Assembly (NCBI GenBank): GCA_018969805.1
Contig: JAGWXQ010000034.1
Location: 1-10,030 of the forward strand
Length of the DNA: 10,030 nucleotides
Direction of reading: 5' to 3'
Origin: Paenibacillaceae bacterium
GTDB taxonomy: Bacteria > Bacillota > Bacilli > Paenibacillales > YIM-B00363
The notes below the pieces were generated by a model. It searched no databases. It was not told where the DNA came from and saw nothing but the letters and a program-made list of their open reading frames with translations. This document shows positions 1 through 6,192 of this stretch, piece by piece. The position numbers were made by a program, and so were the translations under genes. Position 1 is the first letter of the stretch. Each line of letters opens with the position of its first letter.

Positions 1-184
1 CATTGCCCCGCGCCAAACACATCGCACCATACCCGCCGAGCGTGCCGAGCTCCAGCACACGCTGCGCACGCGTACGACGCACGATCGACGTCAGTATGCT
101 CCCAATGCGCGCCGTGACACCAATACACGGCATGCCACGATCGAGACACGCTTGATCGACGGCATCTTTCAGTGCATCGGTCAC
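1..184 (-). CDS. SAM-dependent O-methyltransferase, N-terminal fragment
   Basis: Sixty-one codons before the window ends, so the gene is partial at its 3' end. The fragment contains class I SAM-binding motif I, RVLELGTLGGYGAMCLARG (about residues 42-60), in the form typical of the O-methyltransferase family that includes the tRNA-modifying YrrM/TrmR and catechol-type methyltransferases. The GTG at 184 overlaps the TGA of the preceding gene (GTGA) and has AGAGGA 8 bases upstream, and it places motif I at the distance from the N-terminus usual for the family. The frame remains open further upstream inside the DUF1232 gene, but no comparable start signal exists there. Substrate cannot be inferred from this fragment. 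Confidence 0.75.
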   Translation of the reverse strand, partial: MTDALKDAVDQACLDRGMPCIGVTARIGSILTSIVRRTRAQRVLELGTLGGYGAMCLARGN

Positions 185-432
185 AACCGCTTCCTCTGCG
201 CATGGTACTGCGCACGCTTCGTCAGCCACTGCTCGACAAACGTAAGTGCTGCCAACGTCACCGCCACATCGTCTAGCGGTGTAAACGGCAATACATCAGG
301 AAGCACCCAATACAGCACCAACGGTACAAGCACGAGCAACCGCTCTTTCCAGGGCAATTTCCGTGAACACAACAACCGCACTGCACGCCCAATGCGCTGC
401 ACGACGCGTCCGAACCGCATCCATTTTTTCAT
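181..432 (-). CDS. DUF1232 (YkvA-like) small membrane protein
   Basis: An 83-residue protein with a very basic N-terminal third (about residues 1-31), one or two hydrophobic stretches (about 32-50 and 56-69) and a basic tail. The segment YWVLPDVLPFTPLDDVAV matches the DUF1232 pattern Y-x-x-x-P-x-D-x-x-P-(x)n-G/P-x-x-DD, whose function is not established. The ATG at 432 follows the M14 gene stop by 12 bases and has AAGGAG 8 bases upstream. Its TGA overlaps the GTG start of the next gene (GTGA). The family call is from the short motif only. Confidence 0.65.
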   Translation of the reverse strand: MKKWMRFGRVVQRIGRAVRLLCSRKLPWKERLLVLVPLVLYWVLPDVLPFTPLDDVAVTLAALTFVEQWLTKRAQYHAQRKRL

Positions 433-444
433 CGCCGCTGCTCC

Positions 445-1236
445 TTATGTCCTTTCCTCCAACGCGACGCGCACGATCGCTGCGACTTCCGCCGCAATCG
501 ACGGCGCTTGCGTCATGGGAAGCGGATTTGTCCCACACCCACACTCGACCGTAAACGCGCAACGCCCCCACCGATGCACAAACCAATCTTTCAATCCTGC
601 GTCGCTTCCATAGAGCCGTACCGCGGTGTACCCGCTCGCTTGCGCCATGCGCTGCGCAATCCACTGCGCTTCTTTAGGCTCCTGATCGCGATAGTTCCAA
701 TAAATTTCTCGTCCTTGTGCATGCAAGGCAATGAGCATCCGCACCGGTGTCTGCGCGCGCTCTTGCGCTTCGATCCACCGCACAATCGCTCTGCTCTCAG
801 GCTCACTGAGCGGATACGGGCCCCCATAATCCCGTGCCGCAGGAGCGTATACGCCCCTCCGCCATCGCTCCGTCGCCCAATACGCGGGAAACTGGTCGTT
901 GAGGTCTACTCCACGCGCATTTGCCTTCCACTGTGATGAGACGCGCCCACGTATGATCAAATCGACTCCGTCGGGATTGAGCATCGGGACGACAGTGAGC
1001 TGACGGCGCGCATCACGAGACCGGATGGTGCGCAACACATGCATCGCAGCATCCGATGTGATCGATTCATTGGCATGGATCGATGCAACGACGAGCACGT
1101 GCGGTGCGTGCGCGCATCCTACAGACGTAGCCCGTATCGGTGTGCCAAGTACACTGCGCCCGATGCGCACGACACGCGCATCCGTCCCGCGCACCCACTG
1201 CTCATGGTCTGCCAAACACGCGCGTACACTGTACAT
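445..1236 (-). CDS. M14 zinc peptidase, gamma-D-glutamyl-L-diamino acid endopeptidase-like (YqgT/EntI type)
   Basis: A 263-residue metallocarboxypeptidase-fold enzyme. Enzymes of this subgroup cut the bond between D-glutamate and the diamino acid in peptidoglycan peptides. Zinc ligands are visible: H54 and E57 in IHANES and H172 in ALHAQG. The catalytic glutamate is E231 in FTVECG. NPDGVDL (87-93) and NARGVDLNDQFP (106-117) are M14 blocks. Asp-Gln after DLN, where most carboxypeptidases have Arg-Asn, and the RDYGGPYPLSEPES segment are features I recall from the YqgT/endopeptidase I group. Those proteins usually carry LysM repeats, but here only the catalytic domain is present, with no signal peptide, suggesting a cytoplasmic recycling role. 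Its start overlaps the murI stop (TGATG) with no good ribosome binding site at normal spacing, so translational coupling is likely. Confidence 0.85.
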   Translation of the reverse strand: MYSVRACLADHEQWVRGTDARVVRIGRSVLGTPIRATSVGCAHAPHVLVVASIHANESITSDAAMHVLRTIRSRDARRQLTVVPMLNPDGVDLIIRGRVSSQWKANARGVDLNDQFPAYWATERWRRGVYAPAARDYGGPYPLSEPESRAIVRWIEAQERAQTPVRMLIALHAQGREIYWNYRDQEPKEAQWIAQRMAQASGYTAVRLYGSDAGLKDWFVHRWGRCAFTVECGCGTNPLPMTQAPSIAAEVAAIVRVALEERT

Positions 1237-2030
1237 CAGTCCATACGCACCCCTTCTGGCAACACACAGTGCCGCACGACCACATCGACATCGAGCCAGC
1301 GACGGACGATCGCTTCAAACGGTGCGACTTCCCCCGTACACGATACGTCCAAAACGCCCGTCCCTTCAGGCACGTGCCCCACATGCGACCGCACTTCATG
1401 CGCCACTTCTGTCGCCGACGAAATAAGCTGTACGTCACTGCCCATCACCTGCTGGATCGCAGGCGCAAGAAACGGATAGTGTGTACACCCCAATATGAGC
1501 GTATCGACACGCGCAGCGATCATCGGGACGAGCACTTCCTCAACGATACCGCGCGCCTGATCCGACGCATACGCCCCTTCCTCGACCAACGGCACAAACG
1601 CAGGACATGCAAGTGTCTGCACCGTGATGCGCGCATCGCATGCACGGATCGCCACATCGTACGCCCGCGACCGCATCGTCCCTTCTGTCCCAATCACACC
1701 GATGCGTCCGCTCCGCGTCGCCCGCACTGCCGCCCGCGCACCCGGGACGATGACCCCGTGCACCGGCACAGGACACCACTGCGCGATCGCATCGAGCGCG
1801 ACCGCTGTCGCAGTATTGCATGCGATGACGATGCGCGTAGGGTCAAGCGTACACAAGTGCTTGACGATTTGCTCTGTAAACGCACGCACTTCTTCCGCTG
1901 GACGTGGTCCATACGGCGTACGCGCTGTATCTCCTACGTACACGAGCGGTACACCAGGAAGCTCCGCAAGCAGCTGCTTGACGACCGTCAATCCCCCGAC
2001 TCCCGAGTCCAACACCGCGATCGGACGCAT
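1236..2030 (-). CDS. murI: Glutamate racemase (MurI/RacE)
   Basis: A 264-residue cytoplasmic enzyme that converts L-glutamate to D-glutamate for the second position of the peptidoglycan stem peptide. It is a cofactor-independent two-cysteine racemase. C71 in ACNTATA and C182 in GCTHYPF are the catalytic pair. D8-S9 in DSGVGGLTV and the YVGDTARTPYG motif bind substrate. The frame is open to 2078, but the ATG at 2030 gives the conserved start MRPIAVLDSGVGG and has GGGGA 8 bases upstream. The TGA overlaps the next start codon as TGATG. No convincing promoter was found in the roughly 90 bases upstream. It may be transcribed from mbl-flhO-flhP read-through or from an undetected promoter. Confidence 0.96.
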   Translation of the reverse strand: MRPIAVLDSGVGGLTVVKQLLAELPGVPLVYVGDTARTPYGPRPAEEVRAFTEQIVKHLCTLDPTRIVIACNTATAVALDAIAQWCPVPVHGVIVPGARAAVRATRSGRIGVIGTEGTMRSRAYDVAIRACDARITVQTLACPAFVPLVEEGAYASDQARGIVEEVLVPMIAARVDTLILGCTHYPFLAPAIQQVMGSDVQLISSATEVAHEVRSHVGHVPEGTGVLDVSCTGEVAPFEAIVRRWLDVDVVVRHCVLPEGVRMD

Positions 2031-2122
2031 GTTCCGTTTCCCCACTTCCGTTTGTGTGCTCCATGATCTTATGCGCACACACGTGTACGCGTGCGTTCAC
2101 GCGACATCCCCCGAAGCATTGC

Positions 2123-2224
2123 TTACTGCTTGGAACGATTTTTCCTCGCTTTCCACCATATCCATACGCACGTCCCGACGACGATGCCGACGACAAATAC
2201 CGCCTCATCCCATACACGATCCAC
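2123..2224 (-). CDS. Possible 33-codon single-pass membrane protein
   Basis: A short frame that begins with GTG twelve bases after the flhP stop codon and ends with TAA. The predicted peptide has a short acidic N-terminus (MDRVWDEA), a hydrophobic run of about 16 residues (VFVVGIVVGTCVWIWW) and a basic tail (KARKNRSKQ), a coherent single-pass topology with the tail inside by the positive-inside rule. GAGGG lies about 10 bases upstream of the GTG, overlapping the flhP stop. Its close spacing suggests cotranscription with flhP. I do not recognise a family. It could be a chance frame, but the combination of start signal, membrane segment and basic tail is not typical of random sequence. Confidence 0.45.
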   Translation of the reverse strand: MDRVWDEAVFVVGIVVGTCVWIWWKARKNRSKQ

Positions 2225-2236
2225 GCCGTCCCACCC

Positions 2237-3043
2237 TCATCCACGCAAGTTGTTGACCATTCCACTCATCGCATCTGCCGAAATGAGTGCGCGTGCATTG
2301 AGCTGATACGCCCGCTGCATAAGCATCAGCGCACTCATCTCTTGCACAAGCACTACGTTCGAACGCTCGAGCATCCCCGCACGCACCGTCACATTCGTCG
2401 GTGCCCCAAATACGTCGCCTTCCTGCACCCCTTGCGGGAGCACGAACCGATCGTCGCTTACACGCTCAAGCACATCAAAGCGCAACACAGACCGCACGTT
2501 GAGTACTGCGATTTCTTGCCCAAGCCCCCCACCTTGCGGCTCTGCGATGACGACACCGCGTTCGTCGATGCGCACCGTATGATTCGGCGGAATGACGATC
2601 GGTGCATTGTCCACACTTTGGACGATGTCCCCCGATGCAGTCGTCAGCATAAGCCCATCGCGTACAGGGCTCAGCTGCCACGATCCACCCCGCACCCACG
2701 ATGTTGCCCCATCGCGTGCCCCGACGACCGCAACGAGGGCTTGTCCGTCAAGAGCCACATCCAGCGACCGATCGGTCGACACGAGCGCCCCCTGCCCAAA
2801 CGCTGCACGCACGCTTGCAACGTTTGTTCCACCACTTTCCGTTATTCCAGGCAACGTCCACCGTCCCGCACCACGCTCTGATTCTCCGTGTTGCGCAACA
2901 CGATTCGTCAATACATCGGAAAACACGACTTCTTGACGCTTAAATGCATAACGATCGGCGTTGGCGATATTGTGTGCAATGACATCCAACGCATGTTGAA
3001 CCGCCCGCATCGCAACCTGCGACGTACTCATTGAGTGGTTCAT
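2237..3043 (-). CDS. flhP: Flagellar hook-basal body/rod protein FlhP (FlgG/FlgF family)
   Basis: A 268-residue paralogue of the preceding gene and close to the 269 residues of B. subtilis FlhP. The rod signature VIAHNIANADRYAFKRQE (about residues 21-38) and the C-terminal ERSNVVLVQEMSALMLMQRAYQ (about 228-249) mark it as a rod/hook component of the flagellar basal body. The ATG at 3043 overlaps the flhO TGA by four bases (ATGA), and GAGGTG lies 8 bases upstream inside flhO. A second ATG four codons later is possible but lacks better support. Coupled expression with flhO would supply both rod subunits together. Confidence 0.93.
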   Translation of the reverse strand: MNHSMSTSQVAMRAVQHALDVIAHNIANADRYAFKRQEVVFSDVLTNRVAQHGESERGAGRWTLPGITESGGTNVASVRAAFGQGALVSTDRSLDVALDGQALVAVVGARDGATSWVRGGSWQLSPVRDGLMLTTASGDIVQSVDNAPIVIPPNHTVRIDERGVVIAEPQGGGLGQEIAVLNVRSVLRFDVLERVSDDRFVLPQGVQEGDVFGAPTNVTVRAGMLERSNVVLVQEMSALMLMQRAYQLNARALISADAMSGMVNNLRG

Positions 3044-3906
3044 ACGCGTCCCACCTCATTGACCGCCTTCTCCAGCGTACGATCGAGCCATTGGACGACG
3101 CGCTGGTTTGCCTCATACGCCCGCTGCGCGGTCATGAGATCGACCGAAGCACGCCCGACATCGACGTTTGACCGCTCCACGCTGCCTTGCCACACCGTCA
3201 CTGCATCTTCGTCCGCAATGAGCGGGTCTTGCGCTTGTGGAACCCACAGTGCTTGTCCTTCTCGAACGAGCGCATGCACATCGTCTACCCGGACAACCGC
3301 AAGACGCACAGGAAGTCCACCACCATCGACAAGCGGCTGTGACGTACGCGCATCGACGAGTGCCCCGCGTTCCGTAATGCGCACATCCGATGGAGAAACA
3401 GACAAGGTGATCGGCTGCCGATTCACATCCAGTACGAGCGCCCCACTCGAGGCAACGATCCTTCCCGCACCATCGACCGTCCATTGTCCTTGTCGCGTAT
3501 ACCGCTCTTGTCCATCCGCATTTTGGACGACAAAAAATACTTCGGGTGCGTAGGCGATCGTACCATCTGGACGCACCGCTTTTCCGGATGCATCGTACGT
3601 CAGCTCAGCATCTTGGGGACGATACGCAAGCGCGACATCAAGTGGCGCTCCCGTCTCTTCCAGATCCCCTTGTGCAAACCACGCCGGAGCCTCATCAGCG
3701 ATCGCCGCCAAATGCATCGCGCCAATATCCTCAGCCGATTCGCTCGTCTCCGTGCGCATGAGCGGTGCAAGCACTGCCGCTTTTGCGACCATGTGTTCTG
3801 CCTTAAACCCAATCGTATTTGCATTGGCAATGTTGTTTGCAGTGATCGCGTGTCTTCGCTGTGTCATCATCATGCTGGATATCGCTGCATCGATCCCTCG
3901 TACCAT
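3040..3906 (-). CDS. flhO: Flagellar hook-basal body/rod protein FlhO (FlgG/FlgF family)
   Basis: A 288-residue protein of the flagellar basal-body rod and hook family, slightly longer than B. subtilis FlhO (about 270). Such proteins are exported through the flagellar type III apparatus and build the distal rod. The N-terminal rod signature ITANNIANANTIGFKAE (about 21-37) and the C-terminal family block ERSNVDVGRASVDLMTAQRAYE (about 243-264) with a terminal coiled-coil-like helix are clear. In between lie FlgG-type beta segments such as YTRQGQWTVDGAG. No cleavable signal peptide is present, as expected for this export route. The ATG at 3906 has GGGGGAG 6 bases upstream. Its stop overlaps the flhP start as ATGA, indicating translational coupling. 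Confidence 0.93.
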   Translation of the reverse strand: MVRGIDAAISSMMMTQRRHAITANNIANANTIGFKAEHMVAKAAVLAPLMRTETSESAEDIGAMHLAAIADEAPAWFAQGDLEETGAPLDVALAYRPQDAELTYDASGKAVRPDGTIAYAPEVFFVVQNADGQERYTRQGQWTVDGAGRIVASSGALVLDVNRQPITLSVSPSDVRITERGALVDARTSQPLVDGGGLPVRLAVVRVDDVHALVREGQALWVPQAQDPLIADEDAVTVWQGSVERSNVDVGRASVDLMTAQRAYEANQRVVQWLDRTLEKAVNEVGRV

Positions 3907-3930
3907 GGCAAACTCCCCCTTTTTGGGTCG

Positions 3931-4929
3931 TTATTTCCATCGGGTAATACGATCAAGATTGTCAAGCATGACACCCGTACCTTTGACAACGCAGTACATC
4001 GGGTCTTCTGCGACGAGCACGGGCACTTTTAGTTCGTTCATGAGCAGCTTGTCCAACCCATTGAGCAGCGCCCCGCCACCGGTCAATATGACGCCACGAT
4101 CAATGATGTCTGCCGACAACTCCGGAGGTGTCCGCTCCAGCACCGACTTCGCCGATACGACGATCGCAGTCACAGACTCCCACAACGCCTCGCGCACTTC
4201 ATCGGAATGTACCGTCCGCGTCAGCGGCAATCCACTCACCATATCGCGTCCACGGATGTCCAGCGATTTGCGCAACGCATTGTCCGGATCGACGGTCCCG
4301 ATTTGGATTTTGATGTTTTCACTCGTACGCTCACCGATGAGCAACTTATACTTTTCTTTGATGTACTTCATGATCGCCATATCAAACGTATCTCCAGCGA
4401 CTTTGATCGATGCCGACGTGACGATGTCGCCCATCGACAACACTGCGACATCCGTCGTCCCGCCTCCGATATCGACAACCATATTGCCACTCGGCTGGTA
4501 AATGTCCATACCCGCTCCGACGGCAGCAGCTTTGGGCTCTTCTTCGAGCCACACTTCCTTCGCTCCACTGCGCTCTGCGGCCTCTTGAATCGCCTTCTTC
4601 TCAACGGAAGTGACGTTTGTCGGGGCGCAGATCAAGATGCGCGGTCTTGCAAACGTACTTTTCCCTCCGATGCGCTGAATAAAATGCTTGAGCATAATTT
4701 CAGTAATCTCAAAATCTGCGATGACCCCATCTTTGAGTGGGCGCAGTGCCAAAATATTTCCAGGCGTGCGCCCGACCATCCGACGCGCTTCTTCCCCAAC
4801 GGCAAGAACGCGCTTCGTCTCATGGTCGATGGCGACGACGGACGGTTCGTCCAAGACGACACCGCGTCCCTTTACATGAATAAGCACGTTTGCAGTGCCG
4901 AGGTCGATGCCGATGTCTTTCCCAAACAT
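3931..4929 (-). CDS. mbl: MreB-like actin homologue Mbl, rod-shape determining protein
   Basis: A 332-residue cytoplasmic bacterial actin. Mbl forms membrane-bound filaments that guide lateral peptidoglycan insertion by the elongasome. The actin/Hsp70-type ATP-binding motifs are visible: phosphate-1 DIGIDLGTANV (residues 5-15), phosphate-2 VVDIGGGTTDVAV (151-163) and the adenosine motif ILTGGGALLNG (281-291). The N-terminus MFGKDIGIDLGTANVLIHVK and the length match B. subtilis Mbl (333 residues) better than MreB. Synteny (spoIIID before, flhO after) separates it from mreB and mreBH. The frame extends 14 codons upstream, but the ATG at 4929 has GGGAGG 8 bases ahead of it. The stop is 24 bases before the flhO start, so mbl heads an operon with the two rod-protein genes. 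Confidence 0.97.
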   Translation of the reverse strand: MFGKDIGIDLGTANVLIHVKGRGVVLDEPSVVAIDHETKRVLAVGEEARRMVGRTPGNILALRPLKDGVIADFEITEIMLKHFIQRIGGKSTFARPRILICAPTNVTSVEKKAIQEAAERSGAKEVWLEEEPKAAAVGAGMDIYQPSGNMVVDIGGGTTDVAVLSMGDIVTSASIKVAGDTFDMAIMKYIKEKYKLLIGERTSENIKIQIGTVDPDNALRKSLDIRGRDMVSGLPLTRTVHSDEVREALWESVTAIVVSAKSVLERTPPELSADIIDRGVILTGGGALLNGLDKLLMNELKVPVLVAEDPMYCVVKGTGVMLDNLDRITRWK

Positions 4930-5003
4930 GCCGTACGCCTCCCTGCTGACTCCGATGCCCCGAGATGCCACACATGCCTGGGTGCACGACGAGAAGTACG
5001 ATC

Positions 5004-5033
5004 ATGATACCATACAATGCCGCACTTTGGCAA
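5004..5033 (-). promoter_or_regulatory. Predicted sigma-A promoter of the mbl-flhO-flhP operon
   Basis: On the minus strand TTGCCA (5033-5028), an 18-base spacer and TATCAT (5009-5004). Each hexamer matches five of six consensus bases, and TGG just before the -10 adds an extended -10 element. The leader to the mbl ATG would be about 70 bases. No terminator was found between spoIIID and mbl, so read-through during sporulation is also possible. Confidence 0.6.
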
Positions 5034-5087
5034 GAGCTGTGCCCGACATTCTCGCGCCTTCATCGTACACAAACTGCGCAATACGCG

Positions 5088-5348
5088 TTACCCATGCGCG
5101 CCATGGCGTTTGTACTTTTGTCTCGTCGCTTCCCCTCCGCGCAAATGCCGTATCGCCTTGTGGTATTCCAAGATGTCTTTGACTTGCGCAGCCAGCTCTG
5201 CATGAATGAGTGGCAACCGTTCCGTCAAATCTTTGTGCACCGTACTTTTCGATACACCAAATTGTTTGGCGATCGTCCGCACGGTATGTCGTGTGTCTAC
5301 GATGCTTTGACCGATGATGAGCGTGCGCTCCCGTATCGATTCGTGCAT
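5088..5348 (-). CDS. spoIIID: Sporulation transcriptional regulator SpoIIID
   Basis: An 86-residue DNA-binding protein. SpoIIID acts in the mother cell after sigma-E, repressing and activating many sigma-E genes and helping to activate sigK. The helix-turn-helix is plain at about residues 22-46 (VRTIAKQFGVSKSTVHKDL then TERLP), and the C-terminal basic segment EYHKAIRHLRGGEAT is nearly identical to B. subtilis SpoIIID, which is 93 residues. The frame is open to 5390, but the ATG at 5348 gives the conserved start MHxxIxERT and has a G-rich Shine-Dalgarno (GGGGG) about 9 bases upstream. The two ATGs just before it lack such a signal. A sigma-E promoter lies upstream, and mbl follows after 158 bases, the usual order in Bacillales. 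Confidence 0.97.
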   Translation of the reverse strand: MHESIRERTLIIGQSIVDTRHTVRTIAKQFGVSKSTVHKDLTERLPLIHAELAAQVKDILEYHKAIRHLRGGEATRQKYKRHGAHG

Positions 5349-5377
5349 CCGCATCGCCCCCATCGCATGGATGGAGC

Positions 5378-5406
5378 AGTATATGGCCACACCACAAAAA
5401 CTATGC
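5378..5406 (-). promoter_or_regulatory. Predicted sigma-E promoter of spoIIID
   Basis: On the minus strand GCATAGT (5406-5400), a 14-base spacer and CATATACT (5385-5378). Against KMATATT - 13-15 - CATACAHT there is one mismatch in each element. spoIIID is sigma-E dependent in B. subtilis. The -35 begins two bases past the T-run of the spoIIQ terminator. The expected start near 5371 leaves a leader of about 23 bases. Confidence 0.7.
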
Positions 5407-5407
5407 G

Positions 5408-5438
5408 AAAAAAAACACCTGACTCCATGTCAGGTGTT
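5408..5438 (-). terminator. Strong intrinsic terminator after spoIIQ
   Basis: AACACCTGAC (minus strand 5438-5429 reads AACACCTGAC) pairs over ten perfect base pairs with GTCAGGTGTT (5423-5414) around a five-base loop, followed by a T-run to 5408. The upper stem overlaps the spoIIQ stop codon. It insulates spoIIID from spoIIQ transcription. Confidence 0.92.
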
Positions 5439-6078
5439 ACTGAGGCAACCACGCCAGCGGATCCATCGGCTGCCCATCCGACCATACTTCAAAGTGTACG
5501 TGGGCTTGCTTGCCGCGCTCAATGCCATTCGTCCCCGCTTGGGCAATGACTTGTCCTTTCGTCACGACCGCACCGACAACGACTTGCGGAGCCTGCACAC
5601 TCCGGTACACCGTGCGCAAAGACGATCCATGATTGATTTCGATCGACGTCCCCCACATCGGAGAAGTGTCGATGTGCGTCACACTGCCACGCTCTGCCGC
5701 GCGCACATCGAAAGATTGCCCTTTCGAATGCGCAAAATCAATGCCCAGATGCGGACGAAACGTATCGTCGATGTGCGTCACGGCCACTTCTTCACTGCGC
5801 TGAGGATCAGAGCGAAAAAACGTCTCTACGACACGCACATCTGGTGCATTTTCCACCGGCGATGCCAGCTGCGTGATCGGTGTCTGTACCGCCACCGCTT
5901 GGGTCGGTATCGACGGAGACACCGGTGTCTGTACGCGTACCGTCCGTTGTGGGGGTGTCGGCTGCATCTCCTCCTGCGCACTCGTCCACAGCATCACGAC
6001 GAGCGTCAGCGCCGCCCCCATCCCCACGACTGGCCACACCGTGCGCCAATTGCGCCACGTCTTTCTTTTTTCTTCCAT
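5437..6078 (-). CDS. spoIIQ: Stage II sporulation protein Q, forespore engulfment M23-domain protein
   Basis: A 213-residue membrane-anchored protein. SpoIIQ is made in the forespore and binds mother-cell SpoIIIAH across the septum, forming the engulfment ratchet and the channel needed for late sigma-G activity. A cytoplasmic head (about 1-13), one transmembrane segment (about 14-32) and a proline/glutamine-rich linker (about 38-80) lead into a LytM/M23 domain (about 100-213). Zinc-site residues are present: H110 and D114 in PHLGID, and the HxH pair H193/H195 in HVHFE. The usual YxH catalytic position reads TVYRS, with S160 instead of His, so hydrolase activity is uncertain. B. subtilis SpoIIQ lacks the first histidine, so this protein is closer to the intact-site type. 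The ATG at 6078 has GAGGTG 8 bases upstream. It has its own sigma-F promoter and a strong terminator, and so appears monocistronic. Confidence 0.92.
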   Translation of the reverse strand: MEEKRKTWRNWRTVWPVVGMGAALTLVVMLWTSAQEEMQPTPPQRTVRVQTPVSPSIPTQAVAVQTPITQLASPVENAPDVRVVETFFRSDPQRSEEVAVTHIDDTFRPHLGIDFAHSKGQSFDVRAAERGSVTHIDTSPMWGTSIEINHGSSLRTVYRSVQAPQVVVGAVVTKGQVIAQAGTNGIERGKQAHVHFEVWSDGQPMDPLAWLPQ

Positions 6079-6097
6079 GTGTTCGTCACCTCACCGG

Positions 6098-6127
6098 CAT
6101 TGTTGCCACGGGACGCTCCACATATAC
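6098..6127 (-). promoter_or_regulatory. Predicted sigma-F promoter of spoIIQ
   Basis: On the minus strand GTATA (6127-6123), a 15-base spacer and GGCAACAATG (6107-6098). The sigma-F consensus is about GYWTA, 15 bases, GGNRANANTW, so the -35 is a full match and only the last -10 base departs. spoIIQ is the classical strong sigma-F gene in B. subtilis. Transcription would begin near 6091, essentially at the GAGGTG ribosome binding site (6092-6087). Confidence 0.75.
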
Positions 6128-6174
6128 GTGCGCGCGACACACCTCACGCGCATCCCCTATTGAATATGTGTACG

Positions 6175-6192
6175 AAAATACGGATGCGTATT
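6175..6192 (-). terminator. Weak hairpin at the end of the protease gene
   Basis: AATACG (minus strand 6192-6187) pairs with CGTATT (6182-6177) around a four-base loop, followed by only a few T residues. It overlaps the TAA stop codon. It could slow or end transcription before spoIIQ, but the U-tract is short. Confidence 0.35.

Noticed and set aside
1140..2066. A 308-codon plus-strand frame opposite murI and the M14 gene
   Set aside because: Arg/His/Cys-rich translation without domain features, fully antisense to two genes with intact catalytic motifs.
2070..2105. GC-rich imperfect inverted repeat (GCACGCGT region) between the small ORF and murI
   Set aside because: Pairing needs several G-U pairs and no T-run follows. 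In DNA this rich in CGCA/CGTG words such pairings are expected by chance.
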